64,000 bases of DNA from CAZRQL01 sp964602415 (GCA_964602415.1 CAZRQL010000005.1:62001-126000), one strand, 5' to 3'. Shown: positions 45,045 through 54,878, counted from the stretch's first letter. Notes: a model not told the origin generated them from the sequence alone. Program-made: numbers and translations.

Positions 45045-45695
45045 ATGCTGTACGTGGCTATTTTGACGGGATTGATGGGGAGTTTGCACTGTGCGGGAAT
45101 GTGCGGGCCTATTGCGTTGGCTCTTCCGTATCGCGGCGGGGTGTTGTTTTTTTATCATTTTGGTAGGGTATTGACTTATGGGCTGATAGGGGCACTATTT
45201 GGCTACGCGGGCGAGGGGCTGATTTTTGTGGGTATGCAGCAGTGGGTTACGATTTTGGCCGGCGTGATGATGCTGGCTTTTTTTTGGCTTCCCAACTTAA
45301 ACGGGGGCGTGGCTTCTTTGTGGACTCAAAAATTGACGGGTCTTTTTGGAAGTTTTTTTGCTCGAAGGGATGCCTCAGGGGCTTTGATGGTAGGGGTACT
45401 CAACGGGATGCTGCCTTGTGGGCTGGTTTACACGGCTGCCTTGGGGGCGGTCTCCTTAGCCCATATATGGGAAGGCGCGCTTTTTATGGTTTTCTTTGGA
45501 TTGGGGACTCTGCCCATGATGGCTGCTTTCAGTTTCAAGCGCAAATGGGTTACGCCCCAAATGAGGCAATATTTTCGCAAAGCCATGCCTGTATTTGTAA
45601 CTTGCTTAGGTATATTACTTATTATGAGGGGGTTAGGGCTGGGTATTCCCATCTTGAGCCCTGCTTTTGCGCAAACAGGGGCAAGTTGTCATTGA
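45045..45695 (+). CDS. TauE/SafE-like (DsbD-like) six-helix membrane protein
   Basis: 216 aa with six hydrophobic helices. Conserved GSLHCAGMCGP near residue 13 and NGMLPCGLVY near 120 carry three cysteines of the type proposed to bind copper in the sulfite-exporter-annotated family linked to cbb3 oxidase maturation. No oxidase genes are adjacent, so a copper or thiol transport role is only a suggestion. Divergent from the B12 operon, about 150 bp from its promoter. Confidence 0.8.
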   Translation: MLYVAILTGLMGSLHCAGMCGPIALALPYRGGVLFFYHFGRVLTYGLIGALFGYAGEGLIFVGMQQWVTILAGVMMLAFFWLPNLNGGVASLWTQKLTGLFGSFFARRDASGALMVGVLNGMLPCGLVYTAALGAVSLAHIWEGALFMVFFGLGTLPMMAAFSFKRKWVTPQMRQYFRKAMPVFVTCLGILLIMRGLGLGIPILSPAFAQTGASCH

Positions 45696-45710
45696 TAAAG
45701 ATAGTATTTT

Positions 45711-47138
45711 TTACGTATTAGGATTAGTCTCACAAGGATAATCAAAAAGGCAGTTCTTTTTGATGGCTTGAGCGACTATATCGGGAACGAACTGTTCCCA
45801 TCCGGGCTCGGCTCTTTTTATCATGGCCAACACATTGTCTGAAATAATGTTTAGGTTGTTGATATTCACACCTTCGATGTCTTCCAGTTTTCGTGTTTCA
45901 AGCAAAAAATCAAACAGATGCTTCAGGTGTTGGGGCAACTCAATGTCGTGTGAGCGCATAAGGTGTTGGTTTTCTCGATTGAAAGAGGGATAAACCAGCG
46001 TTTTGACATTATTGCCAAATAGCAACCCAAAAGCCTCTAAAATCCCGCCCCTCAAGTGCTCGTAGTGTTTTTCTTCAAAAATGCTCAGCAAATTGTATAT
46101 CCCCACGATGATACCGATTTTGCGGCCTCTGGTGAACTTGGAGAGGTAGCTGATGAGTTTGTAGTATTCGGGGTAGTTGGATATCATAACGGTACAGCCC
46201 AGCGAGCAAAGGATATCTACCCTGGAAAGAAAGTCGCGCTCGTCGATAGTGGTGTCATCAACTTGTAGGTTTTGCAAAGTCAGTTCAACCAGCCTAATCG
46301 TTTGAGAGGGTGGCACGTCTTCGTCCTTGATAAATTGGAGAAAGCCATTTTCGTACATGTCTATATTGACGTGGGTGGGTGGCCTAAATCGGCCTCTTAG
46401 CACCAATATATTCTTTTTGTACAGTGCATCGGCAGGCAAAAACACATCTCCGTCAGGGCCAAACATAGTAGCGTTAGAGAGGTTGTTTTTTACTAATTTG
46501 AGGCTAAACAGCCTGTGGTCTATGTGTTTGAAGTCGGGGCCTTTGAGTTTGAAAAAGTCCAATTCCACGCGCCGATTGGTTACTTCATCCACAATCGAAT
46601 TCATCAAAGCCTCAGGGTTGTGGTGCATATACAGACAGCCATAGATGAGGTTTACACCGACGATTCCCAGCGTATTTTGCTGTTGGATGGGGTCGTTGTC
46701 GAGCAGCCGCACATGTATGATGCACTCGTTGGGTTCGCTTTGGGGGCGCAATTGGAATTTGACACCGAGCCAGCCGTGTCCTTCGTTGGTGCGGCGGTAG
46801 TTGAGGGCTTCGACGGTATTGGCAAAAACAAAAAAGCACGTGTTTGAGATGCGGTGTGACAGCCTTTCGGGTAGGAGTTCGTACTCTTTGTTGAGCATTT
46901 TTATCACTCTGGGCAAACACACATAGCGGCCTGATTCTTCGGGACCGTAGATGGCGTTGCTGAAGGCCATATCATAAGCTGACATGGTTTTGGCGATGGT
47001 GCCCGAAGCCCCACCCGATTTGAAAAACATGGCGGCAGTTTCTTGACCTGCACCGATTTCAGCAAAAGAGCCGTAAAAAGTCGGGTCTAAGTTGATTTTC
47101 AGGGCTTTTTCTTTAGGTGTGAGTTTGACGATTTCCAT
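45711..47138 (-). CDS. Conserved protein of unknown function
   Basis: 475 aa, soluble, no signal peptide. Opens with FYGSFAEIGAGQETAAMFFK and SGGASGTIAKTMSAYDM, a strongly patterned N-terminus found in a widespread bacterial family that databases label inconsistently (TonB-dependent receptor, nicotinate-nucleotide adenylyltransferase). I see no barrel, signal peptide or nucleotidyltransferase HxGH motif here, so neither label is supported. Convergent with the TauE/SafE-like gene. Confidence 0.8.
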   Translation of the reverse strand: MEIVKLTPKEKALKINLDPTFYGSFAEIGAGQETAAMFFKSGGASGTIAKTMSAYDMAFSNAIYGPEESGRYVCLPRVIKMLNKEYELLPERLSHRISNTCFFVFANTVEALNYRRTNEGHGWLGVKFQLRPQSEPNECIIHVRLLDNDPIQQQNTLGIVGVNLIYGCLYMHHNPEALMNSIVDEVTNRRVELDFFKLKGPDFKHIDHRLFSLKLVKNNLSNATMFGPDGDVFLPADALYKKNILVLRGRFRPPTHVNIDMYENGFLQFIKDEDVPPSQTIRLVELTLQNLQVDDTTIDERDFLSRVDILCSLGCTVMISNYPEYYKLISYLSKFTRGRKIGIIVGIYNLLSIFEEKHYEHLRGGILEAFGLLFGNNVKTLVYPSFNRENQHLMRSHDIELPQHLKHLFDFLLETRKLEDIEGVNINNLNIISDNVLAMIKRAEPGWEQFVPDIVAQAIKKNCLFDYPCETNPNT

Positions 47139-47251
47139 GTTGCAATTAGTTGATGCAAGTTCTAAAAAATTGTCGCCTTACGCAAATCAATATTTATACA
47201 GGCGAGTTTTTATTTTAATTTTGAATTTTTCAAAACAAATAAACCACGGAA

Positions 47252-47860
47252 ATGAAAATCCTTTGCATCGGAAGAAATTACGCCGCCCACATAGCCGAAT
47301 TGCACAATGCCGTGCCTGACGAGCCGGTCATTTTCAGCAAGCCCGATACGGCTCTGCTTAAAAACAACGCGCCTTTTTATTACCCTTCTTACAGCCAAGA
47401 CATTCATCACGAAGTAGAGATTATTCTCAAAATCTGTAAAGATGCCAAAAGCGTTGAGCCTAAGTTTGCTCATAAATATTTCGATGAAATAGGCTTGGGT
47501 ATAGATTTCACGGCCAGAGACTTGCAAGCCAAGGCCAAAGCCAAAGGGCTTCCTTGGACGCTGTCAAAGGGCTTCAACGGCTCAGCTCCCATATCGGAGT
47601 TCTTCCCAAAAACAGATTTCGACCTTGAGAGCCTCAACTTCAGCCTATCGCTCAACGGTCAAATCAGACAAAAAGGCAATACCGCATTGATGCTGAACTC
47701 TTTTGCGGAAATTATTTCTTACATCTCCCGATTTATTACTTTGCGCAAAGGGGATATTATCTTTACCGGAACGCCCGAAGGCGTAGGGGCGGTGGCCATC
47801 GGCGATAGACTCCAAGGATATTTGGAAGATAGAATGGTGTTGGATTTTGAAGTAAAGTAA
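47252..47860 (+). CDS. Fumarylacetoacetate hydrolase-family protein
   Basis: 202 aa, single FAH domain (FAHD1-like). Motifs: CIGRNYAAHIAEL, SKPDTAL, metal-ligand acidic HHEVEI (about residue 51), GIDFTARDLQ, and GDIIFTGTPEGVG. Such enzymes act as acylpyruvases or oxaloacetate decarboxylases; the substrate cannot be chosen from sequence. Stand-alone gene. Confidence 0.92.
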   Translation: MKILCIGRNYAAHIAELHNAVPDEPVIFSKPDTALLKNNAPFYYPSYSQDIHHEVEIILKICKDAKSVEPKFAHKYFDEIGLGIDFTARDLQAKAKAKGLPWTLSKGFNGSAPISEFFPKTDFDLESLNFSLSLNGQIRQKGNTALMLNSFAEIISYISRFITLRKGDIIFTGTPEGVGAVAIGDRLQGYLEDRMVLDFEVK

Positions 47861-47886
47861 TCAGTGGGAGAGGTTGGATTATTTTT

Positions 47887-47919
47887 TTTGATTTTTACAA
47901 ACCTGTTTTTTTATATTTG
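47887..47919 (+). promoter_or_regulatory. Promoter of 7TMR-SpoIIE gene
   Basis: TTTG at 47887-47890, a 21-nt spacer, TATATTTG at 47912-47919, 20 nt before the ATG. Confidence 0.65.
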
Positions 47920-47939
47920 TTGGAGTATAATGATTGCCT

Positions 47940-50087
47940 ATGCAAGTCTGGAAATTGGTAGTTTTAGTGATGTTGTTGCCGGTTTCACTTGCGCACTCGC
48001 ACCCCATAGTCGTGGGAAGTGAAAAAACCCAAATAAGCCCGGAGTTTCTATGGGTGAGTTTGTCCGATACCGCTTGGGAATCTTTTTTCCAGCCAAAAAA
48101 TTTCAGCGATTTTCAAGGGAAATGGATTTGGCTGCGGCTGCAAATTGACAACAGAACTCAAATAACCGATTTCTATCTTTCGCTGAAAACATCTGAGGTT
48201 CAACTTATTGAAAAAGGACAAATCCTACAAAGAGCAGGTACTTTTATTCCTCTAAGCGGGCGTTCCAATCCTTTAGACCGATTTGCGCTGAAGTTGAAAC
48301 TAACCCCCGCAGGCAGTGATTTTGTTTATTTAAAGCTAAAAGCCGAGAAAAACTTCGAGAAGAAAATTGTACTTCAATCGCTTGATTACGTGGAATCTAA
48401 AGAGACTGTTTCCCAGATTGAGATGGCTTTTTTGCAAGGGGTGCTTTGGGTGATGGTGCTGTATAATCTAATAGTTTTCTTTTCTGTAAGACAAGTCAGT
48501 TACTTGCATTACTCGCTTTTGTTTGCAGTAAATGCAATTTATTTTTTGGCCTCTGAGTTTTTGCTTGCCCCTCTTTTGGGTGTAGAATTTCCCTATTTTG
48601 ACTCTTATGTCAACAATTATTTTTCGGTGTTTTATTTTATGGCATTTGTATTTTTTAGCATCAGCTATTTGAATACCTCAAAAAACCATCCCGGTTTTCA
48701 TAAAATACTGCTGGCTTTGGTGTTGATTTGTGTGGGTTTGCTGGTGAATTTTACTTTAAACTTTGGTTTTAGAACTTTTGATTACGATGCCATCAGTTCG
48801 GCCATATTTATAGCTAACGTGGTTAAACTTCCCATTATCGGCTTTGGGATATACTTTTCGGGCTATCTGCTGATAGATTCGGACAAACTGGCGCGCTATT
48901 ACGCTTATGCCAATCTGGTTTTGTTTTGCTGCGGCATCATCTTTTTACTTGGCGAAGACTATTTGGGTTTTATTCCTTCCAATCCGGTTACCGATAGGAT
49001 TTTGCAGTTGGGCGTGGTATTTCAGGCCTTGATGTTTTCAAGGGCGTTGGCAGCTAAAATAACCGCCACCGAAGAGCAAGCCAGACTGCAAAACTTGGAA
49101 AACGAAAGAATAAAGGCACAGCAAGCCATTGAGATAGCGCAAGTCATTGAGCAAAAGAATATCCAACTCGAGCACCAAGTTATTCAAAGAACCCGTGAAC
49201 TCACGCATACCAATACACTGCTGGAAGAAAATCAAGAAGAGTTGCATCTCACCATTGCCAAATTAGACCAGACCAACAAAAGTCTGGAAAATTCTCTTGT
49301 AGAATTGGATTCCAAAAACAAAATTATCGAACACAGCAACCGCAACCTTATGTCGAGCATTTCGTATGGCAGCCGCATACAGCGCGCGTTGCTTCCGCCA
49401 TACAAGCTATTCGGGCAGTATTTTGAGGATAGTTTTATTTTTTATTTGCCTCGCGATGTGGTTTCGGGCGATTTTTATTGGTTGCAAGAAAAAAATGGAA
49501 TTATTTATTTGGCAGCCATGGACTGTACCGGCCACGGTGTACCGGGGGCTTTTATGAGTTTGATTGGACATTCTATTTTCAACCAAGTATTTTTCAGTTC
49601 GCAGACCACCGACATTGCGGAAATGTTGCGCTTGCTCAACGAAGGAGTCATTCAGTCTTTGCAAAAAGAGACCAGCAAAAACAGCGATGGAATTGATATT
49701 GCAGTTTGTGCCGTTGACAAGGCCAAAAAAACAATTGAGTTTGCTGGAGCAAAAGGGCAGGGACTCTTTGTGCTGGACGGACAAGATATATTGGTGAGAG
49801 GCGATAGGTTCTCAATCGGCGACAGAGCAGATAAGTTTGAAAAACAGTTTTTTTCTTACCAAAAATACGCTTACATCTATCTGTTTTCAGATGGTTTTCA
49901 GCACCAATTTGGCGGGCCAAACTCTCGCAAGTTTATGCTTAAACCCATGATAAATTTACTACTGGAAAACCATCAACTCCCTATGTTCAAGCAAATGGAA
50001 AAACTGGGTACAGCCCTACAAAACTGGATGGAAGAAGGCAAAGAAAAACAGATTGATGATATTATGGTTCTGGGGGTAAGGGTTTAA
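47940..50087 (+). CDS. 7TMR-DISM receptor with SpoIIE-type PP2C phosphatase
   Basis: 715 aa. Signal peptide (ends SLAHS), extracytoplasmic 7TMR-DISM sensor domain about residues 25-165, seven helices about 175-375, a coiled coil about 390-460 (VIEQKNIQLEHQVIQRTREL), then a SpoIIE/PP2C Ser/Thr phosphatase with PRDVVSGDFYW and MDCTGHGVPGAFMS metal-site motifs. Likely dephosphorylates an anti-anti-sigma-type partner in response to an external ligand; no such partner is next to it. Start: ATG at 47940 after the promoter. Confidence 0.92.
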   Translation: MQVWKLVVLVMLLPVSLAHSHPIVVGSEKTQISPEFLWVSLSDTAWESFFQPKNFSDFQGKWIWLRLQIDNRTQITDFYLSLKTSEVQLIEKGQILQRAGTFIPLSGRSNPLDRFALKLKLTPAGSDFVYLKLKAEKNFEKKIVLQSLDYVESKETVSQIEMAFLQGVLWVMVLYNLIVFFSVRQVSYLHYSLLFAVNAIYFLASEFLLAPLLGVEFPYFDSYVNNYFSVFYFMAFVFFSISYLNTSKNHPGFHKILLALVLICVGLLVNFTLNFGFRTFDYDAISSAIFIANVVKLPIIGFGIYFSGYLLIDSDKLARYYAYANLVLFCCGIIFLLGEDYLGFIPSNPVTDRILQLGVVFQALMFSRALAAKITATEEQARLQNLENERIKAQQAIEIAQVIEQKNIQLEHQVIQRTRELTHTNTLLEENQEELHLTIAKLDQTNKSLENSLVELDSKNKIIEHSNRNLMSSISYGSRIQRALLPPYKLFGQYFEDSFIFYLPRDVVSGDFYWLQEKNGIIYLAAMDCTGHGVPGAFMSLIGHSIFNQVFFSSQTTDIAEMLRLLNEGVIQSLQKETSKNSDGIDIAVCAVDKAKKTIEFAGAKGQGLFVLDGQDILVRGDRFSIGDRADKFEKQFFSYQKYAYIYLFSDGFQHQFGGPNSRKFMLKPMINLLLENHQLPMFKQMEKLGTALQNWMEEGKEKQIDDIMVLGVRV

Positions 50088-50515
50088 GATTTGGCTTGTT
50101 GTTCTTCTGAGTTTTCCTCATGTGCTGCCAGCACCTCGGGGGCAAACTCAACGATAATATTATACCACTTGAAAAACTTTTTCATATCCGAAGGCTTGAC
50201 TTTTTCGCTGTCATAATTGGGTAGTACGGTTTGAAATTCTGTTTTTAGCGTCAGCATATCTTCTAAATCAAATTCGGTTTTGCCCGAGTAGTGCGCAAAA
50301 GCCGCTTGAAGCACCTTCTCCAAAGGCATGGATTCATCGTCTCCTTGTGTGAATATGGAAATCTCCTTTAAAGCCGATACCCGCTGGTTGGAGTTGACAA
50401 TGATCTTAGGCCCGTTTGAAGCCAAAGCCTCGACAATAAGCCCATTGCGTGTGGGCTTGAATACTTTGTAAAGTCCGGGCTTGCCGGGAATGGACACGAT
50501 GTCTTTGAGTTCCAT
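50084..50515 (-). CDS. DUF5606 protein
   Basis: 143 aa, cytoplasmic, acidic C-terminus. Opens MELKDIVSIPGKPGLYKVFK and has PKIIVNSNQRVSALKEISIF, the pattern of DUF5606, a family found mostly in Bacteroidota with unknown function. Four-nt overlap at the 3' end with the convergent phosphatase gene; divergent from nuoH. Confidence 0.85.
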   Translation of the reverse strand: MELKDIVSIPGKPGLYKVFKPTRNGLIVEALASNGPKIIVNSNQRVSALKEISIFTQGDDESMPLEKVLQAAFAHYSGKTEFDLEDMLTLKTEFQTVLPNYDSEKVKPSDMKKFFKWYNIIVEFAPEVLAAHEENSEEQQAKS

Positions 50516-50563
50516 TTTTCAGATTTAGTTTTGCAGTGCAATTTTAAGGCAAAAACCGCTACC

Positions 50564-51550
50564 ATGGTGATAAGTTTTGTGATTTTTCTTGGTATTCTTT
50601 TGGGTTATGGCGTGATATTCACGTATTTGGAGCGGAAAGTAGCGGCTTTTAGCCAAGATAGGCTGGGGCCGAGTCATGTGGGGCCTTACGGATTGCTGCA
50701 ATCAGTAGCCGATTTAACCAAATTACTTCAAAAAGAGCATATTGTGCCTGCCGCTGCTGAGAAAAGCCTCTTTGCTCTTGCTCCATATCTCATTTTTTTG
50801 TGCGTTTTTACGGGCTTTGCTGTCATGCCTCTCAGCCAAGGCATAGTGGGGGCAGGTAGTTCGGTGGGATTATTCTTTTTGTTGGGTTTTGTTTCTCTCG
50901 ATGTGGTGGGCATTGTGCTGGCAGGATACGCCTCCAACAACAAATACTCGCTGTTGGGTGCGATGCGCTCTGCCGCACAGATTGTTTCTTATGAAGTTCC
51001 TTTGGGGCTTTCTGTGCTCTGTGTGGCTTTGGTAGCGGAAAGTTTGGATCTGCAAACCATCAGTGGCTCTCAAAGCGGTTCGGGTTTTCTGAGTTGGTTT
51101 TTATTTTCCAATCCCCTGATGCTGTTGGTGTTTTCGATTTACTTTGTTTGTTCTTTGGCTGAGTCAAACCGTGCGCCTTTCGATTTGCCGGAAGCTGAAT
51201 CTGAGCTGGTGGGTGGCTTTCATACAGAGTATTCGGGTTTTCGCTGGGCAATGATTATGCTCAGCGAATACGCCATGATGCTGCTGACTTGTTTATTGGG
51301 TGCGGTGCTTTTTTTAGGAGGCTGGAATTCGCCTTTTTGGGGGCATGCAGGGCAATTGACCCAATCCCACGAGCTTTGGGGCGGTTTTTGGTTGATAAGC
51401 AAAGCCTTTGTGTTGGTATTGCTTCAGATGTGGGTGCGCTGGACGCTGCCCCGCCTTCGCGCCGACCAACTGATGGATCTGGCATGGAAGTACCTCACCC
51501 CTCTGGCAATCGCGGCGTTTGTGTGTTTGGCGGTTTTTAAAGTGCTTTAA
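50564..51550 (+). CDS. nuoH: NADH-quinone oxidoreductase subunit H
   Basis: 328 aa, eight or nine helices; membrane subunit of complex I at the quinone-entry site. Motifs: YLERKVAAFSQDRLGPSHVG, QSVADLTKLLQKE, AESNRAPFDLPEAESELVGG with FHTEYSGFRWA. Start taken at the ATG giving MVISFVIFLG. It is alone: no nuoG or nuoI follows, and yidC comes next after a promoter-bearing gap, so the nuo genes are split in this genome. Confidence 0.95.
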   Translation: MVISFVIFLGILLGYGVIFTYLERKVAAFSQDRLGPSHVGPYGLLQSVADLTKLLQKEHIVPAAAEKSLFALAPYLIFLCVFTGFAVMPLSQGIVGAGSSVGLFFLLGFVSLDVVGIVLAGYASNNKYSLLGAMRSAAQIVSYEVPLGLSVLCVALVAESLDLQTISGSQSGSGFLSWFLFSNPLMLLVFSIYFVCSLAESNRAPFDLPEAESELVGGFHTEYSGFRWAMIMLSEYAMMLLTCLLGAVLFLGGWNSPFWGHAGQLTQSHELWGGFWLISKAFVLVLLQMWVRWTLPRLRADQLMDLAWKYLTPLAIAAFVCLAVFKVL

Positions 51551-51668
51551 ATAAAGCAGCCCATTGGTGGAGGCTTATTCTTGTATTGGTTAAAACATTG
51601 ACTGATAAAAAGATATTTTCTTACGCTCATTTGGGTCGAGTTGGGCTTCTGAATGTGTAATTTTTAAC

Positions 51669-51676
51669 TAACTTTG
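51669..51676 (+). promoter_or_regulatory. -7 box of yidC promoter
   Basis: TAACTTTG, 17 nt before the yidC ATG; no clear -33 element. Confidence 0.5.
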
Positions 51677-51693
51677 CGGCGATTTTAGAAAAG

Positions 51694-53451
51694 ATGGAAA
51701 AAAACCAACAGCTCATTGGCTTGATGCTTATGATGTCTTTGCTCATGTTGTATTTTTGGATCTTCGGCACAGAACCGCAGACCAATCTACCTATTGAGCC
51801 ACCCAAAACACAAAAAGATACTCTTTTAACAGAGCCTTTTGCCGGCCAATCTCAAATTCGGGTCTCAGATTCAAGCGATTTTTGGTCTAAAAATACCCAA
51901 GGCAGGGACACAGTTGTATCTCTGGAAAACGATGACATTATCATTAAGTTTAGTTCTAAAGGTGGCTACCCTGTTGCAGTAACACTCAAAAAATTTGTTA
52001 CTTACAAAAAAGAGGTCTTGGTTCTTTTTGACCACATGAACAACCGTTTTAGGGAGTCGTTGGGTGATTTAAACCTTGACAGGCTGTATTTCCAATTGCA
52101 AGCCTCTGACAAACAATCGCTTGTATTTACTTTACAGGACTCAACTGGCAAAAGCATCACCAAGACTTATCGTTTAGCTGCTCAGGGCTACGAATTGGCC
52201 TATGATGTGAAAGCCAATGGATTTCCTAAAAAGGTAAGCATGGTTTGGGACCAGCGGATGAAGCCTTTTGAGCAGGATATTTATCAAAACCGCATCGCCG
52301 CCACAGTCAATTTTTACGATTCGATAAATGGGCTTGATTATCTGTCCGAGACCACAATGACTTTGCAGGAAGACAGAGCCACTGCACCTATCAAATGGGT
52401 AGCTTTCAAGCAAAAGTTTTTCAATTCCGGTTTTATTACCTCGACAGGATTTGACAGCTTGTATGTGATGAGCGTAGCCGATGAGAGAGATGAAACCACC
52501 GTAAAAATGGTCTCGGCATCGCTTTTTTATCAGGTTGGGCAAGACATGAAGTTCTACTTCGGGCCAAACGAGTACAAAACTTGCAAGGCAGTGTTGCCCG
52601 GGTATTATTACGAAAAAAATGTGAATCAGGGCTGGGCATTGTTTGCTTTTATCAACCGCAATTTGATTGCTCCTATTTTTCACTTTTTGGAAAATTTCAC
52701 CTCCAACTATGGGTTGATTATCTTGGTTTTGGTGATTATCGTCAAATCTCTGCTTCTCCCGCTTGTGTATTCTTCTTACAAAGCCATGGCGACCATGCGT
52801 GTGTTGAAGCCCGAACTTGATGAAATTAAAGCCAAGCACGGCGAGAATATGGCCGCCATTCAGCAAGAGCAAATGCAGCTTTATCAGTCTTTTGGTGTCA
52901 ATCCTTTGGCCGGCTGCATCCCTCTTTTGGCGCAAATGCCTGTTTTTTTGGCACTTTACAACTTTTTCCCCAACGCCATCGAACTGCGCCAGAAAGAGTT
53001 TTTGTGGGCTACGGATTTATCAAGCTACGATTCTATTTTGGATTTGGGCTTCAACTTGCCTTTTTACGGCGACCATGTGAGTTTGTTTACCATCCTTTGG
53101 GTGGGTTCTACCATAGTCCAAACCCAGATGAACTCCCAGATGGCTACCCAACCTGCACAAATGAAAATCATCTCCTACGTCATGCCCCTAATGTTCTTGT
53201 TTATGTTTAATTCTTTTGCGTCTGGGCTTACGTACTATTATTTTTTGTCCAACATGATTACCATAGGGCAACAACTGGCCATCAATAAGTTCTTTATTGA
53301 CGACAAAAAAATCAGAGCTAAAATGGAGGAACGCCGCGCAAAACGCAATAGCACTTCTACGACAAAGGGTTCTTTCATGCAAAAACTTCAAAAAGAAATT
53401 GAAAATCAGCGGAATAAACCCAAAAATCCTCCCACCAAAAAGAAAAAGTAA
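51694..53451 (+). CDS. yidC: Membrane protein insertase YidC
   Basis: 585 aa. N-terminal helix (about residues 6-21), large periplasmic beta-sandwich domain about 60-345, then five-helix insertase core starting NYGLIILVLVIIVKSLLLPL with the conserved positive residue in the groove, the cytoplasmic hairpin (KPELDEIKAKHGE), AGCIPLLAQMPVFLALY and a basic C-terminal tail. Inserts Sec-dependent and -independent membrane proteins. gldC follows after 4 nt. Confidence 0.96.
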   Translation: MEKNQQLIGLMLMMSLLMLYFWIFGTEPQTNLPIEPPKTQKDTLLTEPFAGQSQIRVSDSSDFWSKNTQGRDTVVSLENDDIIIKFSSKGGYPVAVTLKKFVTYKKEVLVLFDHMNNRFRESLGDLNLDRLYFQLQASDKQSLVFTLQDSTGKSITKTYRLAAQGYELAYDVKANGFPKKVSMVWDQRMKPFEQDIYQNRIAATVNFYDSINGLDYLSETTMTLQEDRATAPIKWVAFKQKFFNSGFITSTGFDSLYVMSVADERDETTVKMVSASLFYQVGQDMKFYFGPNEYKTCKAVLPGYYYEKNVNQGWALFAFINRNLIAPIFHFLENFTSNYGLIILVLVIIVKSLLLPLVYSSYKAMATMRVLKPELDEIKAKHGENMAAIQQEQMQLYQSFGVNPLAGCIPLLAQMPVFLALYNFFPNAIELRQKEFLWATDLSSYDSILDLGFNLPFYGDHVSLFTILWVGSTIVQTQMNSQMATQPAQMKIISYVMPLMFLFMFNSFASGLTYYYFLSNMITIGQQLAINKFFIDDKKIRAKMEERRAKRNSTSTTKGSFMQKLQKEIENQRNKPKNPPTKKKK

Positions 53452-53455
53452 CTCT

Positions 53456-53782
53456 ATGATAACTTCAGAAATTCGCTTCAAAGTCGAACTTGACGAAAAG
53501 AAAATACCAGAGAAAATTTTTTGGACGGCTTCAGATTCAGACAGCCTTGGACTCACAGAGGCTAAGGCCATGAGTGTAGCGGTCTGGGATCACCTCAAAA
53601 ACCAAACCCTGCGCATAGACTTATGGAGTAAAGACATGCCCATAGACGACATGAAAAGATTTTATATTGATATGGTGGGGGGCTTGGCGACTTCGCTTCG
53701 TGATGCCACAGGCGACGAGTTCATGGCTTCGCAGATGGAAGAACTTTGTGATAAAATGGCAGATTATTTGCTCAGTAAATAA
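53456..53782 (+). CDS. gldC: Gliding motility protein GldC
   Basis: 108 aa, soluble, no signal peptide. Starts MITSEIRFKVELDEKKIPEK and has KNQTLRIDLWSKDMPIDDMKRF and DEFMASQMEELCD, matching GldC of Flavobacterium. There GldB is linked to gliding/T9SS and GldC enhances it; exact role unknown. Four nt after yidC, a membrane-biogenesis setting. gldB is not in the window. Confidence 0.9.
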   Translation: MITSEIRFKVELDEKKIPEKIFWTASDSDSLGLTEAKAMSVAVWDHLKNQTLRIDLWSKDMPIDDMKRFYIDMVGGLATSLRDATGDEFMASQMEELCDKMADYLLSK

Positions 53783-53832
53783 TTGCACTTCAAAATTTAT
53801 TACCTTTACCTCACAAACTTTGAGACAAACCG

Positions 53833-54861
53833 ATGGGTATATTCGACATATTTCGCAGTGATCTGGCAATTGATTTGGGAACGGCCAACACGCTAATTAT
53901 TTACAAAGATAAAATAGTGGTGGATGAGCCTTCCATTATAGCTCGCGACCGCACGACAGGCAAAGTCATAGAGATCGGTCGCAAGGCTATGCAGATGCAC
54001 GAAAAAACCCATGACAATATCCGTACCATACGCCCGCTCAAAGACGGTGTGATAGCCGACTTTCAGGCCGCCGAAGAGATGATAAGGGGACTTATCAAGA
54101 TGATAGACATGGGCAACCGCTTTTTCCCCCCCAACTATCGGATGGTTATATGTATTCCTTCGGGCATCACAGAAGTTGAAAAGCGTGCCGTGAGGGACTC
54201 TGCCGAACATGCAGGAGCCAGAGAGGTCTATATGATTTCTGAACCAATAGCAGCGGCCATAGGGATTGGCATTGACATCCAAAAACCTATTGGCTCCATG
54301 ATAGTGGATATCGGTGGCGGTACTACAGAAATAGCTGTGATTGCACTTTCGGGTATTGTTTGCTCAGTTTCTCTCAGAACCGCAGGCGATGTGTTCAACA
54401 ATGAAATATTGGACTACATGCGCCGCCATCATAACCTGCTTATAGGCGAAAGAACAGCGGAAGCCATCAAAATACAAGTTGGGTCTGCCTTGAGCGAACT
54501 ACCCAATCCCCCTGATGACATGGAGGTTAGGGGTAGAGACTTAATGACAGGTATCCCCAAAGTAATTAAGTTTTCTTATTCTGAGGTAGCTTTTGCCGTA
54601 GATAAGTCCGTTTTAAAAATTGAAGAAGCCGTCCTGAAAACCCTTGAAATCTCCCCTCCCGAACTCTCTGCTGATATTTATGACAATGGAATCTATCTCA
54701 CCGGAGGAGGGGCACTCCTTAGAGGACTGGATAGAAGGTTGGCACTTAAAACCAAGCTCCAAGTCAATGTAGTTGATGACCCCCTAAGGGCGGTGGTAAG
54801 AGGAACGGGCATCGTTCTCAAAAATATAGATATGTACAAAGCAGTTTTGATGACTGATTAA
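53833..54861 (+). CDS. mreB: Rod shape-determining protein MreB
   Basis: 342 aa bacterial actin. Starts MGIFDIFRSDLAIDLGTANT (phosphate 1 loop), with VDIGGGTTEIAVI (phosphate 2) and TGGGALLRGLDRRL (adenosine motif). Polymerises at the membrane and directs side-wall synthesis. First gene of mreBCD; mreC follows after 17 nt. Rod shape is implied for this organism. Confidence 0.97.
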   Translation: MGIFDIFRSDLAIDLGTANTLIIYKDKIVVDEPSIIARDRTTGKVIEIGRKAMQMHEKTHDNIRTIRPLKDGVIADFQAAEEMIRGLIKMIDMGNRFFPPNYRMVICIPSGITEVEKRAVRDSAEHAGAREVYMISEPIAAAIGIGIDIQKPIGSMIVDIGGGTTEIAVIALSGIVCSVSLRTAGDVFNNEILDYMRRHHNLLIGERTAEAIKIQVGSALSELPNPPDDMEVRGRDLMTGIPKVIKFSYSEVAFAVDKSVLKIEEAVLKTLEISPPELSADIYDNGIYLTGGGALLRGLDRRLALKTKLQVNVVDDPLRAVVRGTGIVLKNIDMYKAVLMTD

Positions 54862-54878
54862 TTTTTCATTGGAGCGCA

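Noticed and set aside
44778..45158. 126-codon minus-strand frame across the riboswitch
   Set aside because: Covers the conserved cobalamin riboswitch and the start of the divergent membrane protein gene.
52174..52935. 253-codon antisense frame inside yidC
   Set aside because: Mirror frame of a conserved gene with compositional bias; no homology recognised.
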